Source of the DNA: Pedobacter punctiformis
GTDB taxonomy: Bacteria > Bacteroidota > Bacteroidia > Sphingobacteriales > Sphingobacteriaceae
Length of the DNA: 64,000 nucleotides
Direction of reading: 5' to 3'
NCBI RefSeq assembly: GCF_027213715.1
Contig: NZ_JAPWGM010000005.1
Coordinates: forward strand, 124,001 to 188,000
Positions 35,904 through 44,212 of this stretch are shown here, piece by piece. Within the stretch, counting starts at the first letter, position 1; the number at the start of each line of letters is the position of its first letter. Below the pieces are notes generated by a model. The model was given only the letters and a program-made list of their open reading frames with translations. It was not told the DNA's origin and searched no databases. Made by a program: the position numbers and the translations under genes.

Positions 35904-37730
35904 ATGTTTAATAAAAAATCAGTTTTAAGTTTAGTTTTAGTACTTACAGGTATTATGGCAGCGAAGGCGCAGGTAAAAATAGGTTTCGAGGTTTCCTTTA
36001 AAGAACCGCAGGCTCATTATGCTGAGGTTCAGATGAATATTTCTGGCCTGGCTAAAGATTATGTAGACGTTAAAATGCCTGTTTGGACACCGGGTTCTTA
36101 TTTGGTACGTGAATTTGAAAAAAGTGTAGAGGATTTTAAAGCAACTGCATCGGGCAAAACTCTTAGGGTTGAAAAAGTAAGAAAAAATACCTGGAGGATA
36201 TTTTCTGCTAAAGCAAACGATGTTAAAATTAATTATCGTGTTTATGCTTTTGAAATCTCCGTGCGCACACCATTTATTGATGAATCACATGCCTTTTTAT
36301 CGCCGACAGGAATTTTTATGCACCTTGATGGTATGATTAAATCGCCGAGCACGGTCAAAATTATTCCTTTTAACACCTGGAGTAAAGTATCTACAGGCTT
36401 AACACCGGTTGCAGGTCAGCAATTTACTTACCATGCAACTGATTTTGATATTTTATATGATAGCCCTATCGAAGTTGGTAACCAGGATGTATTCGAATTT
36501 ACTGCTTCAGGTGTACGCCATGAAGTGGCAATGTATGGTGGCGGCAATTACGATAAAGAAAAACTAAAAGTGGATATGGCTAAAATTGTAGATCAGGAAA
36601 CTGCAGTTTATGGCGAAAACCCAAATAAATATTACCTGTTTATTGTGCATAATTTTCAACGTGGAGGCGGTGGTTTAGAGCATTTAAACTCTACTACTTT
36701 AGGCGCAACCAGAGATGCTTACAATACTGAAAAAGGATATAATGGCTTTTTAGCACTTGTGGCTCATGAATATCACCACCTTTGGAATGTTAAACGTTTA
36801 CGCCCGGTTGCTTTAGGCCCGTTTGATTACGATAATGAAAATTATACTACTAACCTTTGGGTTGCGGAAGGATTTACTTCGTATTACGAAAATAAATATA
36901 TGCACAGAGCTGGCTTTATTGATGCCAATGGTTTTGTTAATGACCTTGCTGCTGGTATAGCGACTGTTTTAAATACACCAGGTGCGAAGGTTCAGTCTGC
37001 AGCATCTTCTAGTTATGATGCCTGGATTATTGGTTATCGCCCGAACGAAAATTCAAAAAACAACGCCATTTCTTATTATAACAAAGGAGAAGTAATTGGT
37101 ATTTTGATGGATCTGGAAATTATTAACGCCACCAGGGGCGCTAAAAGTTTAGATGATGTAATGAAAGCCATGTATTTGCAGTGCAAAACACTTAAACGTG
37201 GTTATACAGATGCTGAATTTAAAGCAATGGTTGAAAAAGTTTCTGGTATTAGCTTTACCAATTTCTGGGCTAAATACGTAAACGGTGTAGATGATGCTGA
37301 ATACGTTAAATACTTTGGTTATGCAGGAGTTGATGTTTCGACAGAAAATGCGACGCCAGGCAAGCCTGTAACTGGTGCATCTTGTACTTTAGGCAATGGC
37401 TTAATCGTAACCTCAACAACCAGAAACTCTGCAGCTTGGGTTGATGGTTTAAATGTAAATGATGAAATTATTTCGGTAGATGGGGTTACTGTAGACGAGG
37501 CTTTATCAACCATTAAACTGCGTAGCCCAATGATTTCTTTGGATGTTTTACCTGTGGTAGCAAAAAAGAATATTGGTGATGTACTTAAAGTGAAAGTTAA
37601 GAGAGATGGACTTGAAAAAGAATTTTCTTTAAAGTTAAAAGCTAATCCAAACGTACGTTTAAAAGCAACTATAAATGAAAATGCAACTGCGGCTCAAAAA
37701 GCAGTATTTGCAAAATGGGCTGGAAAATAG
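35904..37730 (+). CDS. M61 family metallopeptidase with PDZ domain
   Basis: 608 residues with a signal peptide ending KAQ. An N-terminal beta domain is followed by the catalytic domain with the zinc motif HEYHH in LVAHEYHHLWNVKRLRP (about 285-301) and a downstream WVAEGFTSYYENKY, where the Glu is the third ligand. A PDZ domain follows (about 480-575). M61 enzymes are glycyl-type aminopeptidases; the signal peptide places this one in the periplasm. It is transcribed alone. Confidence 0.93.
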   Translation: MFNKKSVLSLVLVLTGIMAAKAQVKIGFEVSFKEPQAHYAEVQMNISGLAKDYVDVKMPVWTPGSYLVREFEKSVEDFKATASGKTLRVEKVRKNTWRIFSAKANDVKINYRVYAFEISVRTPFIDESHAFLSPTGIFMHLDGMIKSPSTVKIIPFNTWSKVSTGLTPVAGQQFTYHATDFDILYDSPIEVGNQDVFEFTASGVRHEVAMYGGGNYDKEKLKVDMAKIVDQETAVYGENPNKYYLFIVHNFQRGGGGLEHLNSTTLGATRDAYNTEKGYNGFLALVAHEYHHLWNVKRLRPVALGPFDYDNENYTTNLWVAEGFTSYYENKYMHRAGFIDANGFVNDLAAGIATVLNTPGAKVQSAASSSYDAWIIGYRPNENSKNNAISYYNKGEVIGILMDLEIINATRGAKSLDDVMKAMYLQCKTLKRGYTDAEFKAMVEKVSGISFTNFWAKYVNGVDDAEYVKYFGYAGVDVSTENATPGKPVTGASCTLGNGLIVTSTTRNSAAWVDGLNVNDEIISVDGVTVDEALSTIKLRSPMISLDVLPVVAKKNIGDVLKVKVKRDGLEKEFSLKLKANPNVRLKATINENATAAQKAVFAKWAGK

Positions 37731-37748
37731 TTTCCCGATTCATGAAAT

Positions 37749-37787
37749 AAAAAAATCCCGTAGGGCATAACCTTACGGGATTTTTTA
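37749..37787. terminator. bidirectional rho-independent terminator
   Basis: An A-rich CCCGTAGGG arm (37749-37765) pairs with its T-rich partner (37771-37787) around a 5-nt loop. It has A and T runs on both sides, so it can serve both the M61 gene and the convergent outer-membrane protein gene. Confidence 0.85.
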
Positions 37788-37802
37788 TTTGTGTTTTTTA
37801 AC

Positions 37803-38279
37803 TTAGAAAGTAAAACGAACGCCTAAACCGATATCACCGCTGTAAAAGTCAGTATCCGGAGTTAACTGTAATGTTGGAATCCAGTCTAAAGATAAGTTAA
37901 TTGGAGCACCTTTAAATTTGTAATCTAAACCTAAAACACCATCAAGTGATACATAAATATCACTATCATAGCCTTTAACTTTGTAAGATCCTATTGAAGC
38001 ACCACCACCATAGAACCAGTTTAAACCTGGAGCACCTTTAATTGGATTATATACTTCGTATAAACCAGTTAAGTTAATGTAATTTACTCCTTTTGAGCTT
38101 CTGAAGTTTCCAATAAGTTCAAGCATAGCACCTTTATTCAAGGCTGTTTTAAAACTCACACCATTTGCAGAACCAAAACGTCCACCGATAGCATTTTTGT
38201 AATCCTGAGCTTTAACATTCATTGTGCTGAACATAAATAATGCTGCACATCCTAAAAAAGTAAAAATTAATTTTTTCAT
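37803..38279 (-). CDS. small outer-membrane beta-barrel protein
   Basis: 158 residues with a signal peptide ending VKAQ. The mature part is a series of amphipathic strands (IGGRFGSANGVSFKTAL, YINLTGLYEVY, INLSLDWIP) ending with a terminal Phe (GVRFTF), as expected for an eight-stranded barrel. Its function is unknown. It is convergent with the M61 gene and shares its terminator. Confidence 0.75.
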   Translation of the reverse strand: MKKLIFTFLGCAALFMFSTMNVKAQDYKNAIGGRFGSANGVSFKTALNKGAMLELIGNFRSSKGVNYINLTGLYEVYNPIKGAPGLNWFYGGGASIGSYKVKGYDSDIYVSLDGVLGLDYKFKGAPINLSLDWIPTLQLTPDTDFYSGDIGLGVRFTF

Positions 38280-38738
38280 AAATAAAATTTTATATTGTTT
38301 TTTTAAATTATTGTCATCATAGCAACTTCTATGCCGTAATGTTTTTAAATTGTCATTTTATATAAATACTGCTGAGTTTTATAGTTGAAAATTGTTTTAA
38401 AAGGTTAACCCTTAATACCCAAAACATTTACATTGGTAGGGAATGAATTAATAATTCTGAACGGATTAGCAGATAATAAAAATTAATCTGCGGTTATTTA
38501 AAGGCTGATTCTTTCTTAATCATTTTGGTCGTTTTGTATATTTTTAACGTCAAAAATTTTATTCATAAAAAACAATGCTTGCATAGTAATTATGGAATTG
38601 CTAAGTTTATTCAAATATTTTATACCCAAACGTCATCCGGTATTTGGTTGTAAGATTATTTTTTGAATTAAAAGGCATGGAGATGTTACGTCTTTGTGTT
38701 TTGATTTTTTTAACTTAACCAAATAATATTAAATCAAT
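38280..38738. promoter_or_regulatory. 459-bp gap upstream of fadD-like gene with a putative MarR site
   Basis: No convincing gene is present; the longest ATG frame noticed is 24 codons at 38592. ATGCTTGCAT at 38575-38584 is the reverse complement of the core of the palindrome in front of marR (43741-43750). It is 155 bp before the fadD-like ATG. Just upstream of that gene the DNA is very T-rich, and no perfect TAnnTTTG is seen. Confidence 0.45.
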
Positions 38739-40514
38739 ATGGCTGCAGAAATTAAACGGGTTTTTGATCTTTTAAAATATAGCCTTGAACATCCCAAAAA
38801 AGAGTTCATTAATGGAAAAATAAAGGGTAAATGGGTAAATTACAGTACAGAAGAGTTTTGTACTGCCGTTGATGCCCTAAGTAAAGGACTTATCAAAAAA
38901 GGAATCGGCAAAGGCGGGCGGGTAGCCGTTATGTCGCATAACCGGCCAGAATGGAACATTGCCGATTTCGCAGCCAACCAAATCGGTGCTTATCAAATTC
39001 CATTATATCCAACGCTTGCTGAGCACGATATTCAGTTTATTTTAAAGGATGCAGAGATTGCAATTATTTTTGTAGCAGACGAAGAAATTTATAAAAAGGT
39101 TAAACCCTGCGTTGATGCGATTAACCCTGCGGTTAAGATTTATAGTTTTGATGAAATTCCTGAAGCCGAAAGCTGGAAAGTTTTACTGGAAGAAGGAAAG
39201 GCCGATACCGAAACCAATCTTGATGAATACCGGGAAAAAATTGGTCCTGAAGATATTTTAACCCTTATTTATACATCTGGTACTACCGGCACGCCAAAAG
39301 GTGTAATGCTTACCCATAGTAACCTGGTGGCTAATTTTGTAAATTCTGCCGTTGTTATTCCAAAAGGACTTAATAAGGGCCTGAGCTTTTTACCGCTTTC
39401 GCACATTTTTGAGCGCATGATCATTTATCTCTATCTGTATAACCGCACTTCGGTATATTATGCAGAGAGTATGGAAACCATTGTAGCTGATATTCAGTTT
39501 GTTAAGCCAAATGCCTTTTCTACCGTTCCACGTTTGCTTGAAAAAGTATACGATAAGATTATGGAGAAAGGAAAAGCCTTAAGCGGAATTAAAAAGGGGA
39601 TTTTCTTTTGGTCGGTATCGCTTGCCGAAAAGTATACGATTGATGCCGGCTGGTGGTATAATTTTAAACTGGGTATTGCCCGTAAGCTGGTTTTTAAGAA
39701 ATGGCAGGAAGCCCTGGGCGGAGAAATTGTAGTGGTGGTATCTGGTGGTGCTGCATTAAATCCACGTTTGGCCAGAATTTTCTGGGCTGCCGGTATGCCG
39801 GTTTTCGAAGGGTATGGATTAACCGAAACTTCTCCGGTAATTACCGTTAATCATTTTGGAGGTACCATGTTTGGTTCTGTTGGGGAAGTAATAGAAGGCG
39901 TTGAGGTGAAAATTGCTCAGGACGGGGAAGTTCTTGCCCGTGGCCACAACATTATGAAAGGCTATTACAACCGTCCCGACTTAACAGATGAAGCGATCGA
40001 TCAGGAAGGCTGGTTTCATACCGGTGATATTGGCGAATTGGTTGATAACCGCTTTTTGAGGATTACAGACCGTAAAAAAGAAATGTTTAAAACCGCTGGT
40101 GGTAAGTATGTTGCACCGCAAATGCTGGAAAATAAGTACAAAGAATCTATTTTTATAGAGCAGATTATGGTTCTGGGAGAAAATAGAAAATTCCCGTCTG
40201 CATTAATTGTTCCAAATTTCGAAACCCTAAAAACCTGGGCTGGCAGAAAAGGAATTACCTACACCAGTAATGAGGAAATTATTAAAAATGAGCAGGTTAT
40301 GGCCAAGTATAACGAAGTAATAGAAAGTTTTAATTCTTCATTTGGCAAGTGGGAGCAAGTTAAAAGATTTGCTTTATTACATAAAGAATGGAGTATTGAT
40401 GGAGGCGAGCTTACCCCTAAATTAAGTTTGAAAAGAAAAATTATTACAGAAAAAAATAATTCAATAATAGATAAGATTTATAAAGATGCAGAAAACTATA
40501 AAGCACCACAATAA
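38739..40514 (+). CDS. long-chain acyl-CoA synthetase (AMP-forming)
   Basis: 591 residues. Adenylate-forming motifs are LIYTSGTTGTPKGVMLTHSN (A3), YGLTETSPV (A5), GWFHTGDIG (A7) and ITDRKKEMFKTAGGKYVAP (A8). The size and order match FadD15-type ligases, which activate free fatty acids to acyl-CoA for beta-oxidation or lipid synthesis. It overlaps the next gene by 29 bp and lies 3.7 kb before the beta-oxidation operon, with a shared upstream palindrome. Confidence 0.92.
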   Translation: MAAEIKRVFDLLKYSLEHPKKEFINGKIKGKWVNYSTEEFCTAVDALSKGLIKKGIGKGGRVAVMSHNRPEWNIADFAANQIGAYQIPLYPTLAEHDIQFILKDAEIAIIFVADEEIYKKVKPCVDAINPAVKIYSFDEIPEAESWKVLLEEGKADTETNLDEYREKIGPEDILTLIYTSGTTGTPKGVMLTHSNLVANFVNSAVVIPKGLNKGLSFLPLSHIFERMIIYLYLYNRTSVYYAESMETIVADIQFVKPNAFSTVPRLLEKVYDKIMEKGKALSGIKKGIFFWSVSLAEKYTIDAGWWYNFKLGIARKLVFKKWQEALGGEIVVVVSGGAALNPRLARIFWAAGMPVFEGYGLTETSPVITVNHFGGTMFGSVGEVIEGVEVKIAQDGEVLARGHNIMKGYYNRPDLTDEAIDQEGWFHTGDIGELVDNRFLRITDRKKEMFKTAGGKYVAPQMLENKYKESIFIEQIMVLGENRKFPSALIVPNFETLKTWAGRKGITYTSNEEIIKNEQVMAKYNEVIESFNSSFGKWEQVKRFALLHKEWSIDGGELTPKLSLKRKIITEKNNSIIDKIYKDAENYKAPQ

Positions 40515-42207
40515 CTACCTCACTTTGACTTTTTTTTTAATGGTTGCAGCCCTGATAAATGGCTGTGCAAGTGGTCAGTTAGGCAAAAATAATAGTGGTG
40601 AATTTAAAAACGGAATGGTTGTTTCTGCCCATCCCGAAGCATCGCAAGTTGGTGTAGATATTTTAAAAAAAGGAGGCAATGCTGTTGACGCTGCGGTTGC
40701 AGTACAATTTGCCTTAGCTGTTGTTTATCCAAATGCAGGTAATATTGGTGGTGGTGGTTTTATGGTTTACCGCTCAGCTGCAGGAGAAACTAATGCACTC
40801 GATTTTAGAGAAAAGGCGGCCGCTGCAGCCAACAGAGATATGTATCTGGATGCTGCAGGGAATCCAATTGTAGATAAAAGTTTGTATGGACATTTAGCTG
40901 CGGGTGTACCAGGATCAGTAGACGGCATGGTTGAAGCGCATAAAAAATACGGCAAATTAAGCTGGGCTCAGGTTATACAGCCAGCCATTGATCTGGCTGA
41001 AAAAGGTTTTAAAATAACAAAACGTCAGGCAGGCGAATTAAATGGTTTACACCGTAACTTCATGGATTTTAATCCACTGGGAACAGCTTTCGTAAATTTA
41101 GAAAGCACCTGGAAAGAGAATGATCTTTTAGTGCAGAATGAATTGGCCAATACCTTAAAACTTATTCAGCAAAAAGGCCGTGATGGATTTTATGGAGGTA
41201 GCGTAGCCGATTCCATTGTGGCAGAGATGCAGCGTGGAAAGGGTCTGGTCACTAAAGAAGATTTAAAAAATTATCATGCGGTATGGCGTAAGCCGGTTGT
41301 TGGCCAATACCGTGGTTATAAGATTATTACAATGCCGCCAACTTCAAGTGGTGGAATTGCTTTAATTCAATTATTGCAGTCTGTTGAGCCCTACCCATTA
41401 AAAAAATGGGGGCATAATGCCGATTCGACTGTTCAGTTAATTGTAGAAGCCGAAAGAAGAGTTTATGCAGATCGTGCTACGCACCTGGGCGACCCTGATT
41501 TTTATGCAGTTCCACAAAAGCAGCTTTTAAATGCAGAATACAATAAAAATAGAATGGCCAATTTCAATTGGGCTGCAGCTACACCAAGCAGTTCGGTTTT
41601 GGCGGGCGAAATAGCGGGAAAAGAGCACGAAGAAACTACACACTTTTCTATTGTCGACCGTGAAGGTAATGCAGTTTCCATTACCACCACATTAAATGGT
41701 TCTTACGGATCACTTGTTGTTGTAAAAGGTGCCGGCTTTTTACTGAACAACGAAATGGACGATTTTTCAGTAAAACCTGGTGCGCCGAACATGTATGGTT
41801 TAGTAGGCGGAGAAGCCAATGCAATTGCCCCAAATAAAAGAATGTTAAGTTCTATGACGCCTAGCATTGTAGAAAAAGGCGGCAAATTATTTATGGTTGT
41901 GGGTACGCCCGGCGGCTCTACAATTATCACTTCAGTATTTCAAACCATTATCAATGTCATTGATTTTGAAATGCCTATGCAAGCTGCCGTAGCGGCCAAA
42001 AAGTTTCATCACCAATGGCTGCCAGATGAAGTTTATGTTGAAAAGGGTGCTTTAGACAGTTTGGCAGTGAAAACACTGGAAGCTAAAGGTTATAAAATTG
42101 TGCCTCGTGGTGCCATAGGAAGAGTTGATGCCATTTTAAAAACCAAGTGGGGCTATTATCAGGGCGGGGCAGATCCACGGGGGGATGATAAGGCCATTGG
42201 CTATTAG
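40486..42207 (+). CDS. ggt: gamma-glutamyltransferase
   Basis: 573 residues with a lipoprotein-like signal (ALINGC, Cys27). The mature protein begins with the family segment NGMVVSAHPEASQVGVDILKKGGNAVDAA. The autocleavage site lies before the nucleophile Thr in THFSIVDREGNAVS, and a downstream STIITSVFQTIINV region fits the small subunit. It removes gamma-glutamyl groups from glutathione in the periplasm. It starts inside the ligase gene (29-bp overlap), so it is translationally linked. Confidence 0.93.
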   Translation: MQKTIKHHNNYLTLTFFLMVAALINGCASGQLGKNNSGEFKNGMVVSAHPEASQVGVDILKKGGNAVDAAVAVQFALAVVYPNAGNIGGGGFMVYRSAAGETNALDFREKAAAAANRDMYLDAAGNPIVDKSLYGHLAAGVPGSVDGMVEAHKKYGKLSWAQVIQPAIDLAEKGFKITKRQAGELNGLHRNFMDFNPLGTAFVNLESTWKENDLLVQNELANTLKLIQQKGRDGFYGGSVADSIVAEMQRGKGLVTKEDLKNYHAVWRKPVVGQYRGYKIITMPPTSSGGIALIQLLQSVEPYPLKKWGHNADSTVQLIVEAERRVYADRATHLGDPDFYAVPQKQLLNAEYNKNRMANFNWAAATPSSSVLAGEIAGKEHEETTHFSIVDREGNAVSITTTLNGSYGSLVVVKGAGFLLNNEMDDFSVKPGAPNMYGLVGGEANAIAPNKRMLSSMTPSIVEKGGKLFMVVGTPGGSTIITSVFQTIINVIDFEMPMQAAVAAKKFHHQWLPDEVYVEKGALDSLAVKTLEAKGYKIVPRGAIGRVDAILKTKWGYYQGGADPRGDDKAIGY

Positions 42208-42306
42208 TAATGTGGATAAGTGGATAAGTTGTTTGATGAATGTCTGCTTTTTGGTATGGGGATTGTTGTAAGAGGGCAACGCTTATTCACGTTATTTAAA
42301 AAAGAT

Positions 42307-43629
42307 ATGAAATCACAACTATTTAAATCACTACCGGTTGTACTAGCCGGTTTATTTGTCGGATCAGTAGCACAAGCTCAGGAACCGGCTGCAACAGCAG
42401 CCAAATTAAGAACTTGGTCAATTGGTGTAAACGCAGGTGTATTAACGCCACTTTCTCCACTGGGAGGAAAAAATGACTTCAGTAACAACAAATCAAGTTT
42501 AGGTTACGGTCTTTACATTAAAAAACAATTCACTCCTTATTTCTCTTTACGTTTAGACGGAGTTAGAGGTAAATTAAAAGGTGATAATACAGAAGCTTAT
42601 GAAAGTGGTTTAGTTAACAACAGCCCTGTAAAAGCTTTCTCAACTGAATTAGAATATTCAGGAAGTTTAAATGCGGTTGTTAACTTGTTTAACATCGATA
42701 TGTTTAAAAAAGAGAATGTATTACAACTTTATACTTCAGCTGGTGCTGGTTTAGCTGGTTACAAACCAACGATTACTACGGCTTCAGGTACTTCATTATA
42801 CGCAGGCGACAAAACCATTAAAGAATTAATTATTCCGGTAGGTGTTGGTGCTAAATTTAAAATTTCTGACGGTATTAACTTTGATTTAGGCTGGACAATC
42901 AACTTTGTTGATGGTGATAACTTAGACGGTTACAACAGGGGTGGAAATGATAAATATAACTATGCTTATGCAGGTTTAGAATTTGCTTTAGGTACTGGAA
43001 AACAATTGGCTTTCCACAACCCGGTAGCTTTAACTTATGATGAGGCTTTAAAAGCAAAACAAACTGCTGATGGTTTAAAATCAGATCTTGATGCTCAAAA
43101 AGCTGAAAACGCAAAATTACGTTCAGAAATGAGCAACTTATTAGCGGATGCTGATGGTGATGGTGTTGCAGATAAATTAGATAAATGCCCTGGAACTCCA
43201 GCTGGTACTGTAGTTGATGGTGCTGGTTGCCCATTAAAAGTGCCTGCTCCACAAATTACTGAAAAAGTAATCGTAACTGAAGCAGATCGTAAAGTAGTTG
43301 CTGATGCAATTAAAAACTTAGAATTCGATTTAGGTAAAGCAACTATCCGCTCTAAATCTTATGCTACTTTAAACCGCGTTGCAGCTTTATTAATTGAGAA
43401 AAACTTCAGCTTAAAATTAGCTGGTCACACAGATAACACTGGTTCAAAAGAATTAAACTTACGTTTATCTAAAGACAGAGCAGAATCTGTAAAAGCTTAT
43501 TTAGTATCTCAGGGTGCTAATGCTTCAAGAATCGAAGCTACAGGTTACGGAATGGGTCAACCAATTGCAACAAACAAAACTGCAGCAGGTCGTCAACAAA
43601 ACCGTCGTGTAGAATTTACATTATACTAG
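42307..43629 (+). CDS. OmpA-family outer-membrane porin
   Basis: I place the start at 42307, which gives 440 residues beginning MKSQLFKSLPVVLAGLFVGS with a signal peptide ending AQAQ; the upstream ATG would add 29 odd residues. An N-terminal beta-barrel (about 35-235) is followed by a short coiled helix, a thrombospondin type 3 calcium repeat (DADGDGVADKLDKCPGTPAG) and an OmpA C-terminal domain (LAGHTDNTGSKELNLRLSKDR, NRRVEF). Strong codon bias (GGT, TTA, AAA) suggests high expression. A terminator follows. Confidence 0.92.
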   Translation: MKSQLFKSLPVVLAGLFVGSVAQAQEPAATAAKLRTWSIGVNAGVLTPLSPLGGKNDFSNNKSSLGYGLYIKKQFTPYFSLRLDGVRGKLKGDNTEAYESGLVNNSPVKAFSTELEYSGSLNAVVNLFNIDMFKKENVLQLYTSAGAGLAGYKPTITTASGTSLYAGDKTIKELIIPVGVGAKFKISDGINFDLGWTINFVDGDNLDGYNRGGNDKYNYAYAGLEFALGTGKQLAFHNPVALTYDEALKAKQTADGLKSDLDAQKAENAKLRSEMSNLLADADGDGVADKLDKCPGTPAGTVVDGAGCPLKVPAPQITEKVIVTEADRKVVADAIKNLEFDLGKATIRSKSYATLNRVAALLIEKNFSLKLAGHTDNTGSKELNLRLSKDRAESVKAYLVSQGANASRIEATGYGMGQPIATNKTAAGRQQNRRVEFTLY

Positions 43630-43649
43630 TCAGTTTTCAACTGATCTTG

Positions 43650-43684
43650 AACGCCTCCGATGCAAATCTGGGGCGTTTTTTTTT
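43650..43684 (+). terminator. rho-independent terminator of the OmpA gene
   Basis: ACGCCTC pairs with GGGGCGT around a loop of about 12 nt and is followed by nine T. It starts about 20 bp after the stop codon. Confidence 0.8.
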
Positions 43685-43707
43685 GACAAAAAATATGCAG
43701 ATTCCTC

Positions 43708-43752
43708 TTGCATTAACAAAATACATTCGTTAGCTTTGTTATGCAAGCATAA
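43708..43752 (+). promoter_or_regulatory. marR promoter with overlapping palindromic operator
   Basis: TTG at 43708-43710, a 20-bp spacer and TAGCTTTG at 43731-43738 form a near-consensus promoter. Immediately behind it, TTATGC-AA-GCATAA (43739-43752) is a perfect 14-bp palindrome covering the expected transcription start, a good place for autorepression by the MarR protein encoded 13 bp downstream. Confidence 0.7.
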
Positions 43753-43764
43753 TAAATTAGCTAA

Positions 43765-44199
43765 ATGAAACAACAACAAACACTGGATTATCACATTAAG
43801 TTTGCCTGGCAAAATATGTTTAATAAATATAATCAGATGGCTGCCGGTTTTGGCATTACACAGGCCATTGGTTATATGCTGATTAATATAGATGATGAGC
43901 AAGGTACAGCAGTTTCAAATTTGGCAGCACTACTTGGCGTAAAGGCAACAAGCCTGTCAAGGATGTTGAATAACATGGAAGAAAGCAATTTAATTTACCG
44001 CGAAACGGCTGCCGGTGATAAACGTTCTGTTAAAATTTTTCTAACCGCTTTTGGAAAAGAAAAAAAACATCTTGCCAAAGGTGTTGTTCGTAAATTTAAT
44101 GAGTATCTCGATGAACATTTCTCTAAAAAGGAAAAAGAAACATTCATTAATCTGTTAATTAAGTTAAATGAAATTACTGTAGCATATACTGTTGATTAA
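43765..44199 (+). CDS. MarR family transcriptional regulator
   Basis: 144 residues. A winged helix region contains VSNLAALLGVKATSLSRMLNNMEESNLIYRE and DKRSVKIFLTAFGKE, with dimerisation helices at both ends. It precedes the beta-oxidation genes by 13 bp and is very likely their regulator, perhaps releasing DNA when it binds acyl-CoA. That ligand is inference from context. A palindrome overlaps its own promoter and recurs before the acyl-CoA ligase gene. Confidence 0.9.
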   Translation: MKQQQTLDYHIKFAWQNMFNKYNQMAAGFGITQAIGYMLINIDDEQGTAVSNLAALLGVKATSLSRMLNNMEESNLIYRETAAGDKRSVKIFLTAFGKEKKHLAKGVVRKFNEYLDEHFSKKEKETFINLLIKLNEITVAYTVD

Positions 44200-44212
44200 A
44201 TCATAATTTATA

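Noticed and set aside
42899..43252. 117-residue minus-strand ORF rich in His, Leu and Gln
   Set aside because: It is a shadow of the strongly biased OmpA coding sequence.
43630..43902. 90-residue minus-strand ORF behind the OmpA gene
   Set aside because: It covers the OmpA terminator and the marR promoter and start; no protein-like features are seen.
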